Shown here: positions 22,961-35,100 of the stretch, piece by piece | Layout: every line of letters begins with the position of its first letter | Numbering within the stretch: the first letter of the stretch is position 1 | Assembly (NCBI GenBank): GCA_047495785.1 | Contig: JBLDXI010000001.1 | Coordinates: 2,728,001 to 2,792,000, forward strand | DNA length: 64,000 bases | Reading direction: 5' to 3' | DNA from: Lepidodermella squamata | Lineage: Eukaryota > Gastrotricha | Position numbers and translations under genes: made by a program | Notes under the pieces: model-generated | Told to the model about the DNA's origin: nothing | Seen by the model: the letters and a program-made list of their open reading frames with translations, nothing else | Databases searched by the model: none

Positions 22961-24927
22961 TTAGGCCTTGGGAACTGGAGTCGGAGCAGGCGCTGGAGCA
23001 GGAGAAGCGCTGCCTTTGCCGCCCGTGTATTGCTTCAAGTAATCAGCGACCTCTTTGCGATCGAACTTGATGGCATCGTCCAGAGGTGTGAAATTCCAAC
23101 GATCCTTTGGAGTAGGATTGACGTGGCTAACAATTAAACAAGATGAACAAAATCACTGAATTAAAGACAGGACCTACCATTTCTCCAGTAAAAACTTGGC
23201 GACTTCGACGTGACCCTCAGCTGCAGCCAAATGGAGAGCAGTACTAGTAAATATAGAATTTGTTTTTAAATTTTCTAAAAAAAAAAATGCTCAAGCTACT
23301 AACCGGCCATCGTAATCGCTCTGAGAAACATCCATGCCCTAAATCGATAAAGTGGTTAGAAACCTGCCAAGCATAGCTAATTTTTTCAATTTTACCTGAA
23401 GATAAAAGCGGCGGAGAGCAGAAACATCACCATTAGCAGCACTGAAAAGGAGAGCAACGACCTGGTTTGACTGGCTCTGAATTTCGCGGCGGCGCGGGTC
23501 ATATTTCTGCTGGGTGTGGCGCAAATTGTCGTAGTTGTGGAAGTTGAAAACGCGAACGATGTCCTCGCAGAAGCGAATACCGCGAACTGAGTTGCCCATT
23601 TCATCAAGAGGCGGTGACCACGTGCAAATTCCCATGACGTTGGGAACAACGAGCAGGATGACACCGGAAACGCCCGATTTCGCGGGGAGACCGACCTTGA
23701 ACGCAAATTGACCCGAATAATCGTACATACCGCACGAGTGCATCAGAGATAGGGTGTTTCGAACGGCTTCGCCGGTCAAAACACGCTCGCCTGTCAGAGG
23801 GCAAATACCTCCATTGGCCAGGGTGGCTGCGATAACGCTCGAAGAGTCAGCATTAGCTTCAACAGAGCAAAGCTGGAAGTATAGGTCCAGGGTGTCGTGG
23901 AGGCGGGCATCCTTCGGGAAAACCTTGTTTTCCTGCATGTAATAACCAAGAGCGAAATTTCGGTCAGCGGTTTCGCGCTCAGAAAGGAAAGTCGAGTTGC
24001 TGAAGCCGATGTACTCGCCGCCAGCTAAACGGCGGTATTCGTTGAAGACATAATCGAAACGATCGGCGATCGACCAGCTTGTTTTGAGGAGAGAGCAGGT
24101 AGCAATAGCACCGGCGTTAATCATAGGATTGTGAGGCTTGTTGTGATGGTCCAATGAGAGTTCATTAAATGACCGACCGCTTGGCTCCTGACCGACATGT
24201 TCATGGACTTCGGAAGCAGTCAAGTCATTCAATGCAATTGCGTAGTTGAGAGGCTTGCTGGATGATTGAAGGCAGAAGGGAATCCGGGTATCACCAATAG
24301 AATACCTCTGACCATCAACAGTACAAACGGTAACAGCCCTAAAATTCAGCACTCATTCAAAAAAGAACTAAACCAAGTCATTATTTCTTACCAATAATTC
24401 GGGTCAAAGCGAGACAGCTGAGGGATATAATCAGCGACCTTGCCACCCTTGCAATCCTTGCATTTGTAGTACATTTCTTCGATGACTTTGGTGAAACGCT
24501 GAAATTCCGGGATGATGAATTCACCCTCAAGAGCTTGGCAAATCAGCTCGCAATTCTCCTGAATGCAATCAATAAATTGCTCGCGGGTAAGTTGAATGCC
24601 TTCGGCTGTTAGAACATCCTCGGCAAAATCCGAAGTGGCTGTTTTGCGATATTCCGACAATTTCTTAAAAAATTGGCGAAGACGAGGGTCTGATTTGCGA
24701 AGACCGGTATGGAACAGCAGCTGAATAAAACGATTCATTGCAACCATCTCAGTTTTCTCATTTTTCATTAGTTCGAATAGCAGTTCTAATTTACGAGCGT
24801 CCGTGGCTGAATTGAGCTCTTGAGATCTAATTGCAGTGAACATTAGCCGGCTTTACACTTCAAAAAACTTCATTGAAACTTACACTTTCTTCAGCATCTC
24901 GTCCATCTCTTTCTTAGTAGTAGACAT
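22961..24927 (-). CDS. GLS: Glutaminase (GLS family) with C-terminal ankyrin repeats
   Basis: Exons 24884-24927, 24392-24826, 23396-24338, 23304-23338, 23178-23243 and 22961-23126 join in phase to give about 562 residues. An EF-hand-like helical N-terminal domain is followed by the serine-dependent glutaminase fold. [10 protein letters not shown] holds the catalytic Ser-x-x-Lys (about S185/K188), and [18 protein letters not shown] and a LANGG block follow. Ankyrin repeats close the protein ([20 protein letters not shown], then [17 protein letters not shown]), with an Ala/Pro tail. The enzyme converts glutamine to glutamate and ammonia, usually in mitochondria. The start used here has no obvious transit peptide. 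A non-coding first exon lies upstream near 26369. Confidence 0.94.
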
Positions 24928-25718
24928 AATTTCCAATCACTGATACGAAACCTATAAAATATGGGAAAATGTTAATTCTGCCAACTAACAAACAGAAAAG
25001 ATTTTGGGGATAGCACCGAGCAGATTGATGCATCTGCTTCAAATTAATTCTATTTGCATCGGACCTTCGTCAAACAATCAAGCTTAGCCATGGAAAAGAT
25101 TATGCGTTGATAGGGAAAGATGAATCAACTCATATCAGAGGATCAGAGATCAGAGGACAGAAAGGTCCATTCTGAAGAGTTGGATGACTTGGGAAATTTA
25201 AGAAATGCACAAAGCAACACTACTTTCCAATTTCGATAGATTCAGAAAAATCGATCAAGGTAAAGGTAGGTAAGCTTCGATTTCTTGTTCCTTTTCCTAA
25301 ACCAAAAACATTCTGCGAAAAAACAGTCGTTCAGTTAAGCTAGAATCAGTCTTAAAGCAACCATTCTAAACAGGTACGTCAAATAAAAAAATAACAGTGT
25401 AACACTCGAGGGATTGTATAACGCTAGATAAATTTAGAATTTCACGGAACGCGACCGTAAAATGACATCTTAAGATTTTGAACGTAAAACGACACATCCG
25501 CAAAGTTAACAAGGCTCTATTACTTCAAATTTTCGATATTCGACTGTGTGGATACGAGTTAAAAAAATGTTAATACGTCATCAAATATAAAAAATCTTAA
25601 TTTTGGAAGGGGAAGCGATAGAATTGGGACAATGAAAACGAAAACGAAATCATGTCCCAATTATATTGCTCACAACTAATAATAAGTCAATCTAGTTGGG
25701 TGCAAGGAAGGGCGATTA

Positions 25719-25750
25719 TCCCACATCCACATCCACATCCACATCCACAC
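25719..25750. repeat. CCACAT hexanucleotide microsatellite
   Basis: About five tandem copies of CCACAT (ACATCC) lie in the glutaminase 5' intron. Confidence 0.85.
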
Positions 25751-26368
25751 ATATCATAAAAACGCATCAGCCCAAACATCAAACCTCTCTTGTTCACGGC
25801 GATGAGGTTTGAGGGTAGGTATCTGGAGGAGTGGCAAAAAATGACCTGTGTGCGTGCAAGGAAAAAACTAAGAACCACAGATGAGATCGACCTCGTTTTT
25901 TGCCAAAACTGTCAAGGTCGAATTTTATTTTCGATAAATTGCAACATCAAAACGTGGAAAATAAAATTGTAGCAGTGCTGATGATTTCGCTCGGCTGATA
26001 TTCGGATATTTGTTAATAAATGATTTTTTTAGTTCGAGTTTTCTGGAATTGCCAGTTTTTCATCCTCGGGCCGTAGGCTGTGTGGTTAGTTCATTCTGAT
26101 TTATCGATTCAACAAATTAGAAATTAGATTTCCCCTTGTAGCCTATGACCGATGCTATCGATTTTGCATTTGTTAGCTTAGCAGTTTTTACAGCTATCGA
26201 TAGCACCCGTGAAAACCATCAACTGTGATGATCGGGCTGCTCTATCATCTCAACCCTCAGCCTATGAATACCACCATAATTGGTGACTGAGCTTTAAATC
26301 CATCCATCCATTCATTAGCCTCGTATACATCTCTATAAGTTATCATAGACACAACAAAAAGAACTTAC

Positions 26369-26385
26369 CTCAAATACCGCCGCCT
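26369..26385 (-). other. Probable 5' untranslated exon of glutaminase
   Basis: On the reverse strand, GGCGGTATTTGAG|GTAAGTTC ends at a strong donor (26369/26368). A matching acceptor ATTTTATAG lies about 25 nt before the glutaminase ATG. The exon is short, may begin after TTTCAG, and has no ATG. The implied 1.4-kb 5' UTR intron contains no coding sequence. Confidence 0.4.
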
Positions 26386-26883
26386 GAAACCAGAAGACAA
26401 GAGCATCTGCATTTTATATTTTTATATTGATCCTGCTACAAACCAACATTCATCACAATTGTTTTCTTTGTTGAGCTATCTTCTTTTTTATACATATAAG
26501 TTACATGATGTTTTATAACTATCTAATCTTGTGTACAGTTTAAATCGAACCTAACTAATCCATTGTCTTTTTTTACAGCTGAGCTTTCCAACTTTTTCTA
26601 AAAACGGATGAATGGCTCATAAATAAATAAAATAAATAAATAAATATCAATTACGCTGGCTAGATTACTTCTGTTAGGACAAACGGCACCCATTTTCGCT
26701 CTTCGCTCTAGCTGTATCTCGGTGCCTCGAGTGTAGCTACCTCTACCTTTCTGTTGGTATTTGTTGGTCTTATTTCGTATAGGTTTCATTATTACCCATT
26801 TGGTCATCTATGTATATTATTTTCAATTGCGTTGTATTTGTTTCATTCTTTAGTCTATTGACTTGACTCTTGCGAGTACACTT

Positions 26884-28627
26884 ATGGCTGGCGATTTTGC
26901 CAAGCTCCTCGACAAAGCTAAGAAAAACTATGTTCAGCAGCAGCAGAAGGTGATATTTCTTGCTAAAACTATAATTGAGTGTTTACGCCTTTTCTTATCC
27001 AGTTTCATAAGGTAGCAACTTCCATGGTAGATTTGCGCGGCACTGCTCCTGCTGAAGCGAAGAAGACGACCCCTGTGACGAAAAACCCTGCTCAAAGCAC
27101 ATCCAGTAAGACTGAGTTGAATCCTTTCAATAACATAAATTTGCATTTTTAATCAGGTGGTCACAATGGTCTCGCTTCCTCGATATCGGCAATCAGAGAC
27201 AATCATCTCAAAAACGTTGCCAAGTAACATTGATGACGATACTTTTTTAATTTGGCAGTTCACAATTTTGCTTCCAGGAAAGTTGAAGACATCCAGAAGG
27301 CCAAAAAGCTAGAAGAAAAGAAACGAGCTGCAGCTGCTGCTGAGCAGCGAGCCTTACAAGCCCAAAGTGCTCCGAGGCCGTCAAACAAACCTGCGGCTCA
27401 AGGAGTTGACTTCAACGTGAGTGTCACCCTTCGCCAAATAATTGTCTTTTTTATCAATGAGCTGTGATTAGAAATTAATGCAAGTCGCCCAAAAAAATGC
27501 TGCCGCCAAAGCTAACCCTGGAAGCATGGCAGCAAGTTTTCAGAAGGAAGTTAATCAGCTGATGAGAAAGACGTCGGCTAGCAACGGCCCTATCCCTCCA
27601 AAAAATGGTGCGGTTTCATCACTGAATCGGATTCCTAAGAAACCGTCTGCTGCGCCGAGCTTTAATGTAATTTTTCTTTTTAACACATGTAACTCGGTTT
27701 TTTATCTAACGCTTAATATAGGATATAATGCAAAAAGCCCAGTCTAATCTGTCTGGCGGGACTACAGGCAAAGTCAAGGTGTCTAATATCACTAATAAAC
27801 CTTCCTCAGCAACAGCGCCCGTCAGGAAAAGTACCTCGGCTGCGGTTGGCGTTTCACTCAAATCGCGGAGTGCTATTACTAAAACGGCTAAAACAACTAA
27901 CGGGGTGTCACGTACCAGCAGTATTTCTACTTCCAAAAAAGTCACTACTACTACTACTACTACTAAAGCAGCGAAAAACGTGGCAACGCCAAGCAAAAAC
28001 CTCTCAAATGGAAAACCGCTGGCCAACAAAACTGTGGTTAACGGCGTTTCCCGGCCTGCGACCAGCATGGGGAGACCAAACCAACTACCGACACAAGCTA
28101 AATCAAAAGTTCAATCAGTGCCGGCGAAAGCTGCTCCCTCTCTAACTCAAGCTCCGATGAGGAAGCCTTCGATTCCACAAAGAGCACCTGAACGGCCGAA
28201 AACATCTGGTTACTACACCGCCCCGAGAGAAAAGCCGTTACTTCCGTTCTTGGAACAGGCGGTACCTGTCAAACGGAAATCGGCGCCGGTTAACGATTAC
28301 TACGCTGATGAGGAGGATTCAGATCTGGACGGATTTATTGTAGACGATGACGAGGTTGATGGCGAGTATCATCCGGTCTCAAACGTGTCAAAATTAATCA
28401 GAGAAATCACTGGTTACGACCCGAGTCAATTCGAAGATGACGAAGACGATTGTAGGAACATGGAAGCTAGTTATAAGGACATCGTTCGAGAAGAAGCAAT
28501 CAGTGCGAAAATAGCGCGCAAGGAAGATCTCGAAGATATGCGGCTGGAGGAAGAACGGAACAAGAGGAAATTGATGAAAAAACTGGAGATGGAAAAGGCC
28601 GCGAAGAAAATGAAATTGTCTTCCTGA
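26884..28627 (+). CDS. SPTY2D1: SPT2 chromatin protein (histone H3-H4 chaperone)
   Basis: Six exons (26884-26949, 27003-27105, 27157-27223, 27278-27416, 27472-27666, 27722-28627) give about 491 residues. The N-terminus is a Lys/Ala-rich helical region and the middle is a disordered Ser/Thr/Lys stretch, including a run of Thr codons. The C-terminus is the SPT2 domain: an acidic linker (DSDLDGFIVDDDE), VSKLIREITGYDPSQF, then MEASYKDIVREE and a basic helix with EDLEDMRLEEE. SPT2 binds H3-H4 and helps recycle histones during transcription and in rDNA. A TTTCATTCTTTAG acceptor lies about 30 nt before the ATG. VHL starts about 330 bp after the stop on the same strand. Confidence 0.93.
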
Positions 28628-28956
28628 TGATTGTTAAGAAAAACATAACCAAGTCAACTTATTTCCATCTCTCTCTCGCGTTTCTCTGAATCTTACAACG
28701 CGACAAAGTGGCTTTCATCGATACGTGTCACTCTTAGTCTTTCGGCCATAGCAGTTAATTTCAGTTCTTGATTGATTGAGTTAGCGGAGGAATATTTGTC
28801 AAATTGACATTCAAGATCAGGAATATAATTGCTTGCCTTTTGTATAAAATGTTACTTCCTCTTTGGTCCGGGAAAGTAAATGAGACGCTGTAATCGTCAT
28901 TTATGAGCTAGTTCAGACCTTGTTGTTGTTTTCGTTTTTTCGAATACTATTGACCA

Positions 28957-29767
28957 ATGCTGACTCGCGTGAGAAGCGAGCCGTGTAACAAATGCGATAT
29001 TTTACTGGCATAATTTTAACATTTTATTTTCAATTTTAGGTTGCTTTAAAAGGCTTAGAAATTCAGCCGCACCAGCAACCTCCAGCCCTGATACCCGCCC
29101 CGTTTCCTTATAACAACAACATTCCATTCAATGTTGCTCCGCTGATTCAGCGAATAAATTTGAACTCAACAAACGAAATGCCTCCTGCTCACTCATCGCA
29201 ACGATTTGTCAGAGCGACAAAGCCGTTGAAGTCGATTACTTCAGAAGAACCTGTCGGAATGGTTTCGTTTGAAAATCGAACAGCCTCGACATCGGCCGAG
29301 CTGTTTTGGCTTGATTTTCAGGGTCGGCGAATTTTTTATTGCACGCTGTTGCCCCGGTATCACTTCACGGTTACTACGTTCAAAACGCATCCTTGGGTTT
29401 GCTTTGATTCGAAATCTGGCCGGTTCCTTCACATGAATGGTAAGATTTTTAAATTTCCGAACAAATTCGATAATTTTAAATAATTTTAGGTGAGTACGTT
29501 TATTATCCTGAAAATTCTGTCGGAGATGCAATGCCGCACGAATTAATGGACGAACCCGATATAGTTGTGGCAATCACAGTGCCACTGACTTCGCTTCAAG
29601 AACTCGCAATGGCTGCTGTTCGGAGGTCGTTTACGCTCAAACAAGTGAAAGCTGCTTACAAAGATAAAAAATCACCGCTCAGATTATTTCCTCGACTATA
29701 CGACACGCTAGTGGAACGCTACAAGCCTTTAAATTTTTTGACCCTAGCTGACCTTGGCGTGTCTTGA
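28957..29767 (+). CDS. VHL: von Hippel-Lindau tumour suppressor protein (pVHL)
   Basis: Exons 29040-29439 and 29490-29767 carry the fold. A 12-nt first coding exon (28957-28968, MLTR) is inferred from phase and a GTGAGA donor, giving about 229 residues. The beta domain has FENRTAS, then FYCTLLPRY, and FKTHPWVCFD. These align with human Tyr98, His115 and Trp117, which bind hydroxyproline of HIF-alpha. The position of human Ser111 is Thr here. The alpha domain (SLQELAMAAVRR) matches the elongin C-binding SLKERCLQVVRS box. pVHL is the substrate receptor of a CUL2-elongin ubiquitin ligase for hydroxylated HIF. A poly(A) signal lies at 29995. Confidence 0.92.
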
Positions 29768-29994
29768 AAAAGCATATTATTTTTTCATCTTGTTGTTAAT
29801 ACCTATTATTATTTTTCTATACAAGCATAAAATGCATTACCTATCTGTGCACGATATGACAAGGTAAAATAATATTCAGTTATGGTTTTTTTACTATTAC
29901 AGTTCCTACCCAACTTTTTATTTACATTATTTGTAAACGTGGCAGTCGTAATACTTGAATTACTGTATTATTGTAATACAAGCAATGAAAGAAC

Positions 29995-30000
29995 AATAAA
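29995..30000 (+). terminator. Polyadenylation signal for VHL
   Basis: AATAAA stands about 230 nt after the VHL stop and 70 nt before the KDM8 start. Confidence 0.5.
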
Positions 30001-30070
30001 TTCTCATATTTAAATTGTTTTCGTTGATAAAAACTCCTTATTTTGTTGTACATTAGAAAATACCTGAGAA

Positions 30071-31383
30071 ATGTCTTCAGGCCTATGGGGTGAATGGCCG
30101 TCGTGGCAAATGTGGCAGGAAAGCATACAACGTGACGTTGATGAAAAAGTTGGTAAAAAATACGTCACATGTGTTCAAATAAGAGAAGCACGCTATTTTT
30201 TGCTGTGTAGATAATTGGCCACGGTCTGCTCACTCAACTAACCAAGCTCAGCCGTGAAGTGTTTTCCCTGCAGGATGACGGCGTGTCAACCCGGCAAAAA
30301 ACACCCGCCTCGAATCTTCTCAGCCGCTTAGAGCTGTTACTCACGCTCGCATGGGAGCATTTGAACACTGGCCGGTGGTCGGAGGTTCCACGTGCGTGGC
30401 GCTACCTTTATGCCTACTCGAGCCTGCTGAAAGCTCGAGTGATGATTACATCGCACGGTGACGTCACGGGCGGATTGAAGGCCGTTGACATGGCTATTTT
30501 GATGGGCGCACCAATATTTCATAATTACCTGCCAGAAATCGCCGAAAAAATTCACGCTGAAGTAACAAACAAATCAGCCTTAATAAATTACGATTTCGAA
30601 AATGAAATTTCCGATGAAAAAAATATTCCGAAACTACCAGAAGTCGTTCTAGGTAACCACAGGGAATTGAGGCGGATAAAAAATTTATCGGTCACAGATT
30701 TTATGCTGAATTATTTCGATTTGCAACAGCCTTGTATCATCGAGGGATTAGCGCGCGAATGGCCAGCGTTCGATAAGTGGCAGAATTTGTCGTATTTCCG
30801 AAGAACTTGCGGCTTTCGAACCGTTCCGGTCGAAATCGGTCAGCGATATACTGACAGTGATTGGGGTCAGAGGCTCATCACGGTTAAGGACTTCATCGAA
30901 AACCACGTTGTCAAGGATAATCCGGCGTATTTAGCTCAACATCAATTGCTTGACCAAATTCCTGAATTGAAAAGGGACATCGTTGTCCCCGATTTCTGTT
31001 TCGTTTCTGATGAAAATATGGATGATGATGATGAGACCCGGGTTGAAATCAACGCCTGGTTTGGTCCGAAAACTGTTTCTCCCCTCCATCAAGATCCGAA
31101 AGACAACATTCTGACGCAAGTTGTCGGGCGAAAATACGTTCACCTGTTTGATCCGAAAGAGAGCGAGCTGTTGTACCCATTCCCTGCTGACCAAATGCTC
31201 AGTAATACCAGCCAAATCGATTTATTAAACGTCGATTACGACAAATTTCCCGAGTTCGCTGATGTTAAATCTGGTCAATTCGGCTTCCTGGAACCGGGCG
31301 ATGGTTTGTACATCCCGAAAAAGTGGTGGCATTTTATTTCATCCACCTCTAAATGGTCTTGTTCAGTGTCTTTCTGGTTTTAA
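30071..31383 (+). CDS. KDM8: KDM8/JMJD5, JmjC-domain arginyl hydroxylase
   Basis: The large exon 30211-31383 and a short first exon from 30071 (donor at about 30148, not certain) give about 416 residues, matching the human length. The N-terminal helical region contains WEHLNTGRW and AVDMAILMGAPIF as in KDM8. The JmjC domain shows AREWPAFDKW, VEIGQRYTDSDW, YLAQHQLLDQIPELKRDI, INAWFGP, the iron ligands H-x-D in SPLHQDP, and the distal His in IPKKWWHF. JMJD5 uses Fe(II) and 2-oxoglutarate to hydroxylate arginine in RPS6 and RCCD1; demethylase activity is disputed. A TACATTAG acceptor lies about 14 nt before the ATG. The VHL stop is 303 bp upstream on the same strand. Confidence 0.94.
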
Positions 31384-32171
31384 CAATAATAAAAAATACG
31401 GACGTTCTAGCAGACATTTTCTTTATTTCTTGCTTTTTTCAACCATCGATTCGGCCGTGACACATAAAGACAACTACAATTTTTTCATCAAATTTTGGTA
31501 TAACAGAGTTGACTCGTTTTTATCATGTTCAGAAAGCAATACCGGCGATTTTTCATCAAACAGCGGATCAGATACTCAAGCCGATCCATTTTTGTGTATT
31601 TCATGTTACAAGAGATAGCGAGAGAGAGAGAGAGAAAAAGAGAGAAAAGAAACGACGTCTAGAGATGATGATGATGAAGACCCAAAATAGCGGAACGTGA
31701 CATCACTGATAACGAGCGACAGCCGATTTGATGATGCGGCCAATGCAAATTAGCGCGACAAAAAAGCGAGCCGACGACGTGTCTTTGAGATGGCACAAAA
31801 CTAAACACGACAAAATTTACTACCAATGAAAACGTTGCTATAAGCGTCCATATTTCCGTAACAGTTCGAACCTCCAAAAAAACGCAAGCTTCAAATGGAA
31901 AAATGAGAGGCGTGTTGATAAGAGTCTACAACAAGCAGTAGTTGATAGATCAGATCACGTGGCTAGTTGCAACGCAGACGAAAATCAACGAGTGGCTACG
32001 ATTTGTTACAATTTGTCATCCAGATTTTGAAACACATGTTTTCGTTTTCTACACACCCTGCGCATTGACGCTATGTTTTGTAATGTTTTTCTGTGAGTGA
32101 GATCTGATGGTGTATGTGACTTGCGCGAATCGTATAACAACAGCATCTCAAATTCCGAAGCTTGCGGCTAG
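31384..32171. other. Convergent intergenic region with GA microsatellite
   Basis: The space lies between the 3' ends of KDM8 (+) and TTC17 (-). A GAGAGA run stands near 31621-31635, followed by GATGATGATGA near 31666. No coding exon is seen. Confidence 0.55.
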
Positions 32172-35100
32172 CTATTTCGGCGTGCCCGATGAGCCTCGAA
32201 CGAGCCGGCGCAACAGCATGGCGGCGCGGCGATAGCGGCGATCACGTTGGCACGTGGCTGTGTGCAGTCGCAACAGAATACTGGCCTGCTCGAAGTTGTT
32301 CTGCTTCGACACTGATACTCCGAGCTTCTCCTTCGAATAAGACTCGTCAACTGGACGCGGTTCGCTCTGTATATCCTAAGATTGAAAATGAAAAAATTAA
32401 GAAACAGCCAAAAATGGGTGTGACTAGTATACCCTAAAATTGGGATTCCAGTCTAAATTTGAGGTTCCAAAACCAGACTTATCAACATTATGGTTTTTCG
32501 AGTTTAAGGCGCATAAATTTAGTCTTAAGGATGAAGAGTCAAGAAAATGACTTATGTCAGGTCCAAACTTGAAATATTACAGAAACCCGCATCACCTTAT
32601 ACAATTCTAACGGTAAATACTATATTTTGTAAAGTTTAAGGTGGCTTTTATTGACTCACCGGGGCTGTTTCCGCTGTGCTAGACGCCGCTACAAAAGCAG
32701 CGGCTGCCGAGGCGGCCAACTCGTAGAAGATGACAGCGGCATCGAGTCGTTCCATCTGCGCGAAAATCGCGCCTAAACGCGACGCAGCGGCAGCCGCGGC
32801 CGACTGGTTCGGGAATACAAGCGCACTCGCCGCCGCGACCAGCGAATGGGGCAGGTAGCCGAGGTGGCGAAGAAAATCAGATAGTTCCAGCAATGGAATC
32901 GCCGCAACGTTGGCGTGGCCGTGCGACGATGATGTTGCAACAGCTGCTGACAGGCAACGAGTTGCCTCTGCTGCATTGCCCCGCAACCGCCAGTACCGGG
33001 CAGCCAGGGTCAAAGGCAGCCAGCCATGCGCGTCGTCCGAGCAAACATTCGACCGGCTGCTATGATGCAAATGCGAGGCTAAAATCGCGGCCAAATGTCG
33101 ACTAGAGTCCAATTTCAACGAACTTTGCAACTGAGCGGCCCACGGTTGTAAATGAGTTTCAGGGTGGTAATGCAGATCAGAAATGGACGAAAACTGGAAA
33201 ATCGCCGAGAAGTTGGAATTTTTCGCATTTTCACTCGCGGGTGTTTTCAGCTCCGGTTTTAGGTAGGGCGGCGAGCACTCGCAGAACGGCTCGGAAAACG
33301 CCGAAGTTTTCGCCGGTTTCTTCGCTTGATCGGTGCTGCGAGACGATGCCAGGGCAACACCCGGCATTTGACACTCGGGATTAAGCCGGTCGAGCAAATT
33401 ATCCAGCTGACCCTCGGCCACAATCGCCAACGGATCGGGCAACTGAGCAGATTTCGCCTCAGTCACCGTTTTCGCCCCGTCCAAACTACACGCGGCGGTT
33501 GATGTAGTATAGCCGTTCGGATTTCCGGGCGAAACCGACCGTCTAACGGCTAATAGCAGCCGAATTCGATTTTCCAGGTCATCAGACTCGGCCAGCTGCT
33601 TCGGAATATGGAAAGCAAACGGGTCGGATAGGGTTGGCTTCAAACGCGGGGCGTTACTCGACCGCCGCGATAGATTCGAGACAACATTGGCGATGAATTT
33701 CGAAATCGTAGCCGGACTACGCGGGTAATCACCGGCCGGAATTGCGGTCATGTACTCACTTAAAGCTTGATCACAAGTCGTCTCGCCGCATTGCAGCGAA
33801 TCCAGCGAGCGGCGCAAGTCAAACTTCGGCTGAAGCGTTTCGACGAAATGCTTGGCTAGACTGTTAATACTCACGATATGCGGCATGAAAGCCTTACTGC
33901 TCGCACAATGCGGCGAAATGGTGCCATTTGCGAAAACTAGGCAAATTTCTAGCCGATTTACCACCTCCTCAGGCGGCGGGGGTATGGTTATCAGATGCGG
34001 ATCAGCCGTCAGTTTTCCATCGGGTGAAATGCTCAGCCTTGCATAGGGTATCGATGAATCGGAATATTCGACAACGAGCTGCTTTTTCAACGGTTGATTC
34101 TCACGATCTTCCGCCTTTTTCGACTCATCGCTCTCAACGGGTGGTTTTGAAGTTGTGGTTCGGACGTACAAATCCATAACTCGACCACTATTCGTGCGTG
34201 ATTCAAGCAGCGTCATAGTCCCGTCGAGAAAATCGAGGACAGGGAAGCCGTCCGGGGTTCTCACCTTACCATCATCACAACTCCCGCTTAATTCGCAGCT
34301 TTCATTTTGATTTTCAGATTTATCAGCTACCGAAACCATTCTCTGCCTCTGGTAACAGGCGATCGACTTCAAATGCCGTTCAGCCAGCTTAAAATCGGAT
34401 TTTTGGCGCAGAGATTTCGCAAAATGACTAATTGCGCCAAGCAAATCGCCCTTAACAGCCAGCATACAGCCCATGAAGTAGTTCGGCTCGGGGTCGAAAG
34501 GAGCAGCGGCCAACGCCTCAGTAATCGCATCTGTCGCCTCTTCAACGGCCGACAATCGATACATTAACCCAGACAACGCTGTTAGCGGCATGTCTCTAAA
34601 CGCGAGGGGAACATGCGAAATCGCCGCCTTAGCACAATCTGCCGCTTTATTCAACTGCCCCAACGAGTGCCAATACGTTATCGCCAGCGTTTCAACCAAC
34701 CAAAGCGGCATTTCGCCGTTCTTCTCAACTTCTAACGGGTTGCGATTCGACTGCAACGCCTGGGTCATTTCCTTAGCTAGCCTGCGGCCTAGAGTTGCTA
34801 TTAAGGTGGGTATCGCCGATTGACCACCAGCTGCCTTGATGCAGGTTGCGTTGCACCCAAGTGCTGCTAAGATTTCGAGTTGCAGCGAAGTCTCAGCAGG
34901 ACTAGGTGTTAGAGATTCAGCATCGTCCAGGTCTTCACTGGTCAGAAACCGGTTGATAAGCCACTCAGATGTCGCAAACGCGCCGACAGTTTTGCTTGAT
35001 TCATTCTTCGCAACCACACAAATTGGGTCGCTGCTACTGCTTGAAAACCACTTCTTATCACCAACCGCCGGAAACGCCGAGAAGTTGAAGCCTTTATTCA

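Noticed and set aside
25719-25750. CRISPR-like tandem repeat
   Set aside because: It is a simple hexanucleotide microsatellite without spacers, in a eukaryotic intron.
27706-28068. Reverse-strand Val/Leu-rich ORF resembling a membrane protein
   Set aside because: It is the complement of the Thr/Ser/Lys-rich SPT2 linker. Its hydrophobic look comes from reading ACT repeats in reverse.
32648-32659. Stop codon of the long TTC17 ORF as the true C-terminus
   Set aside because: The stop overlaps a GTGAGT donor. A following exon at 32172-32375 continues in phase with a fitting TTC17-like C-terminus.
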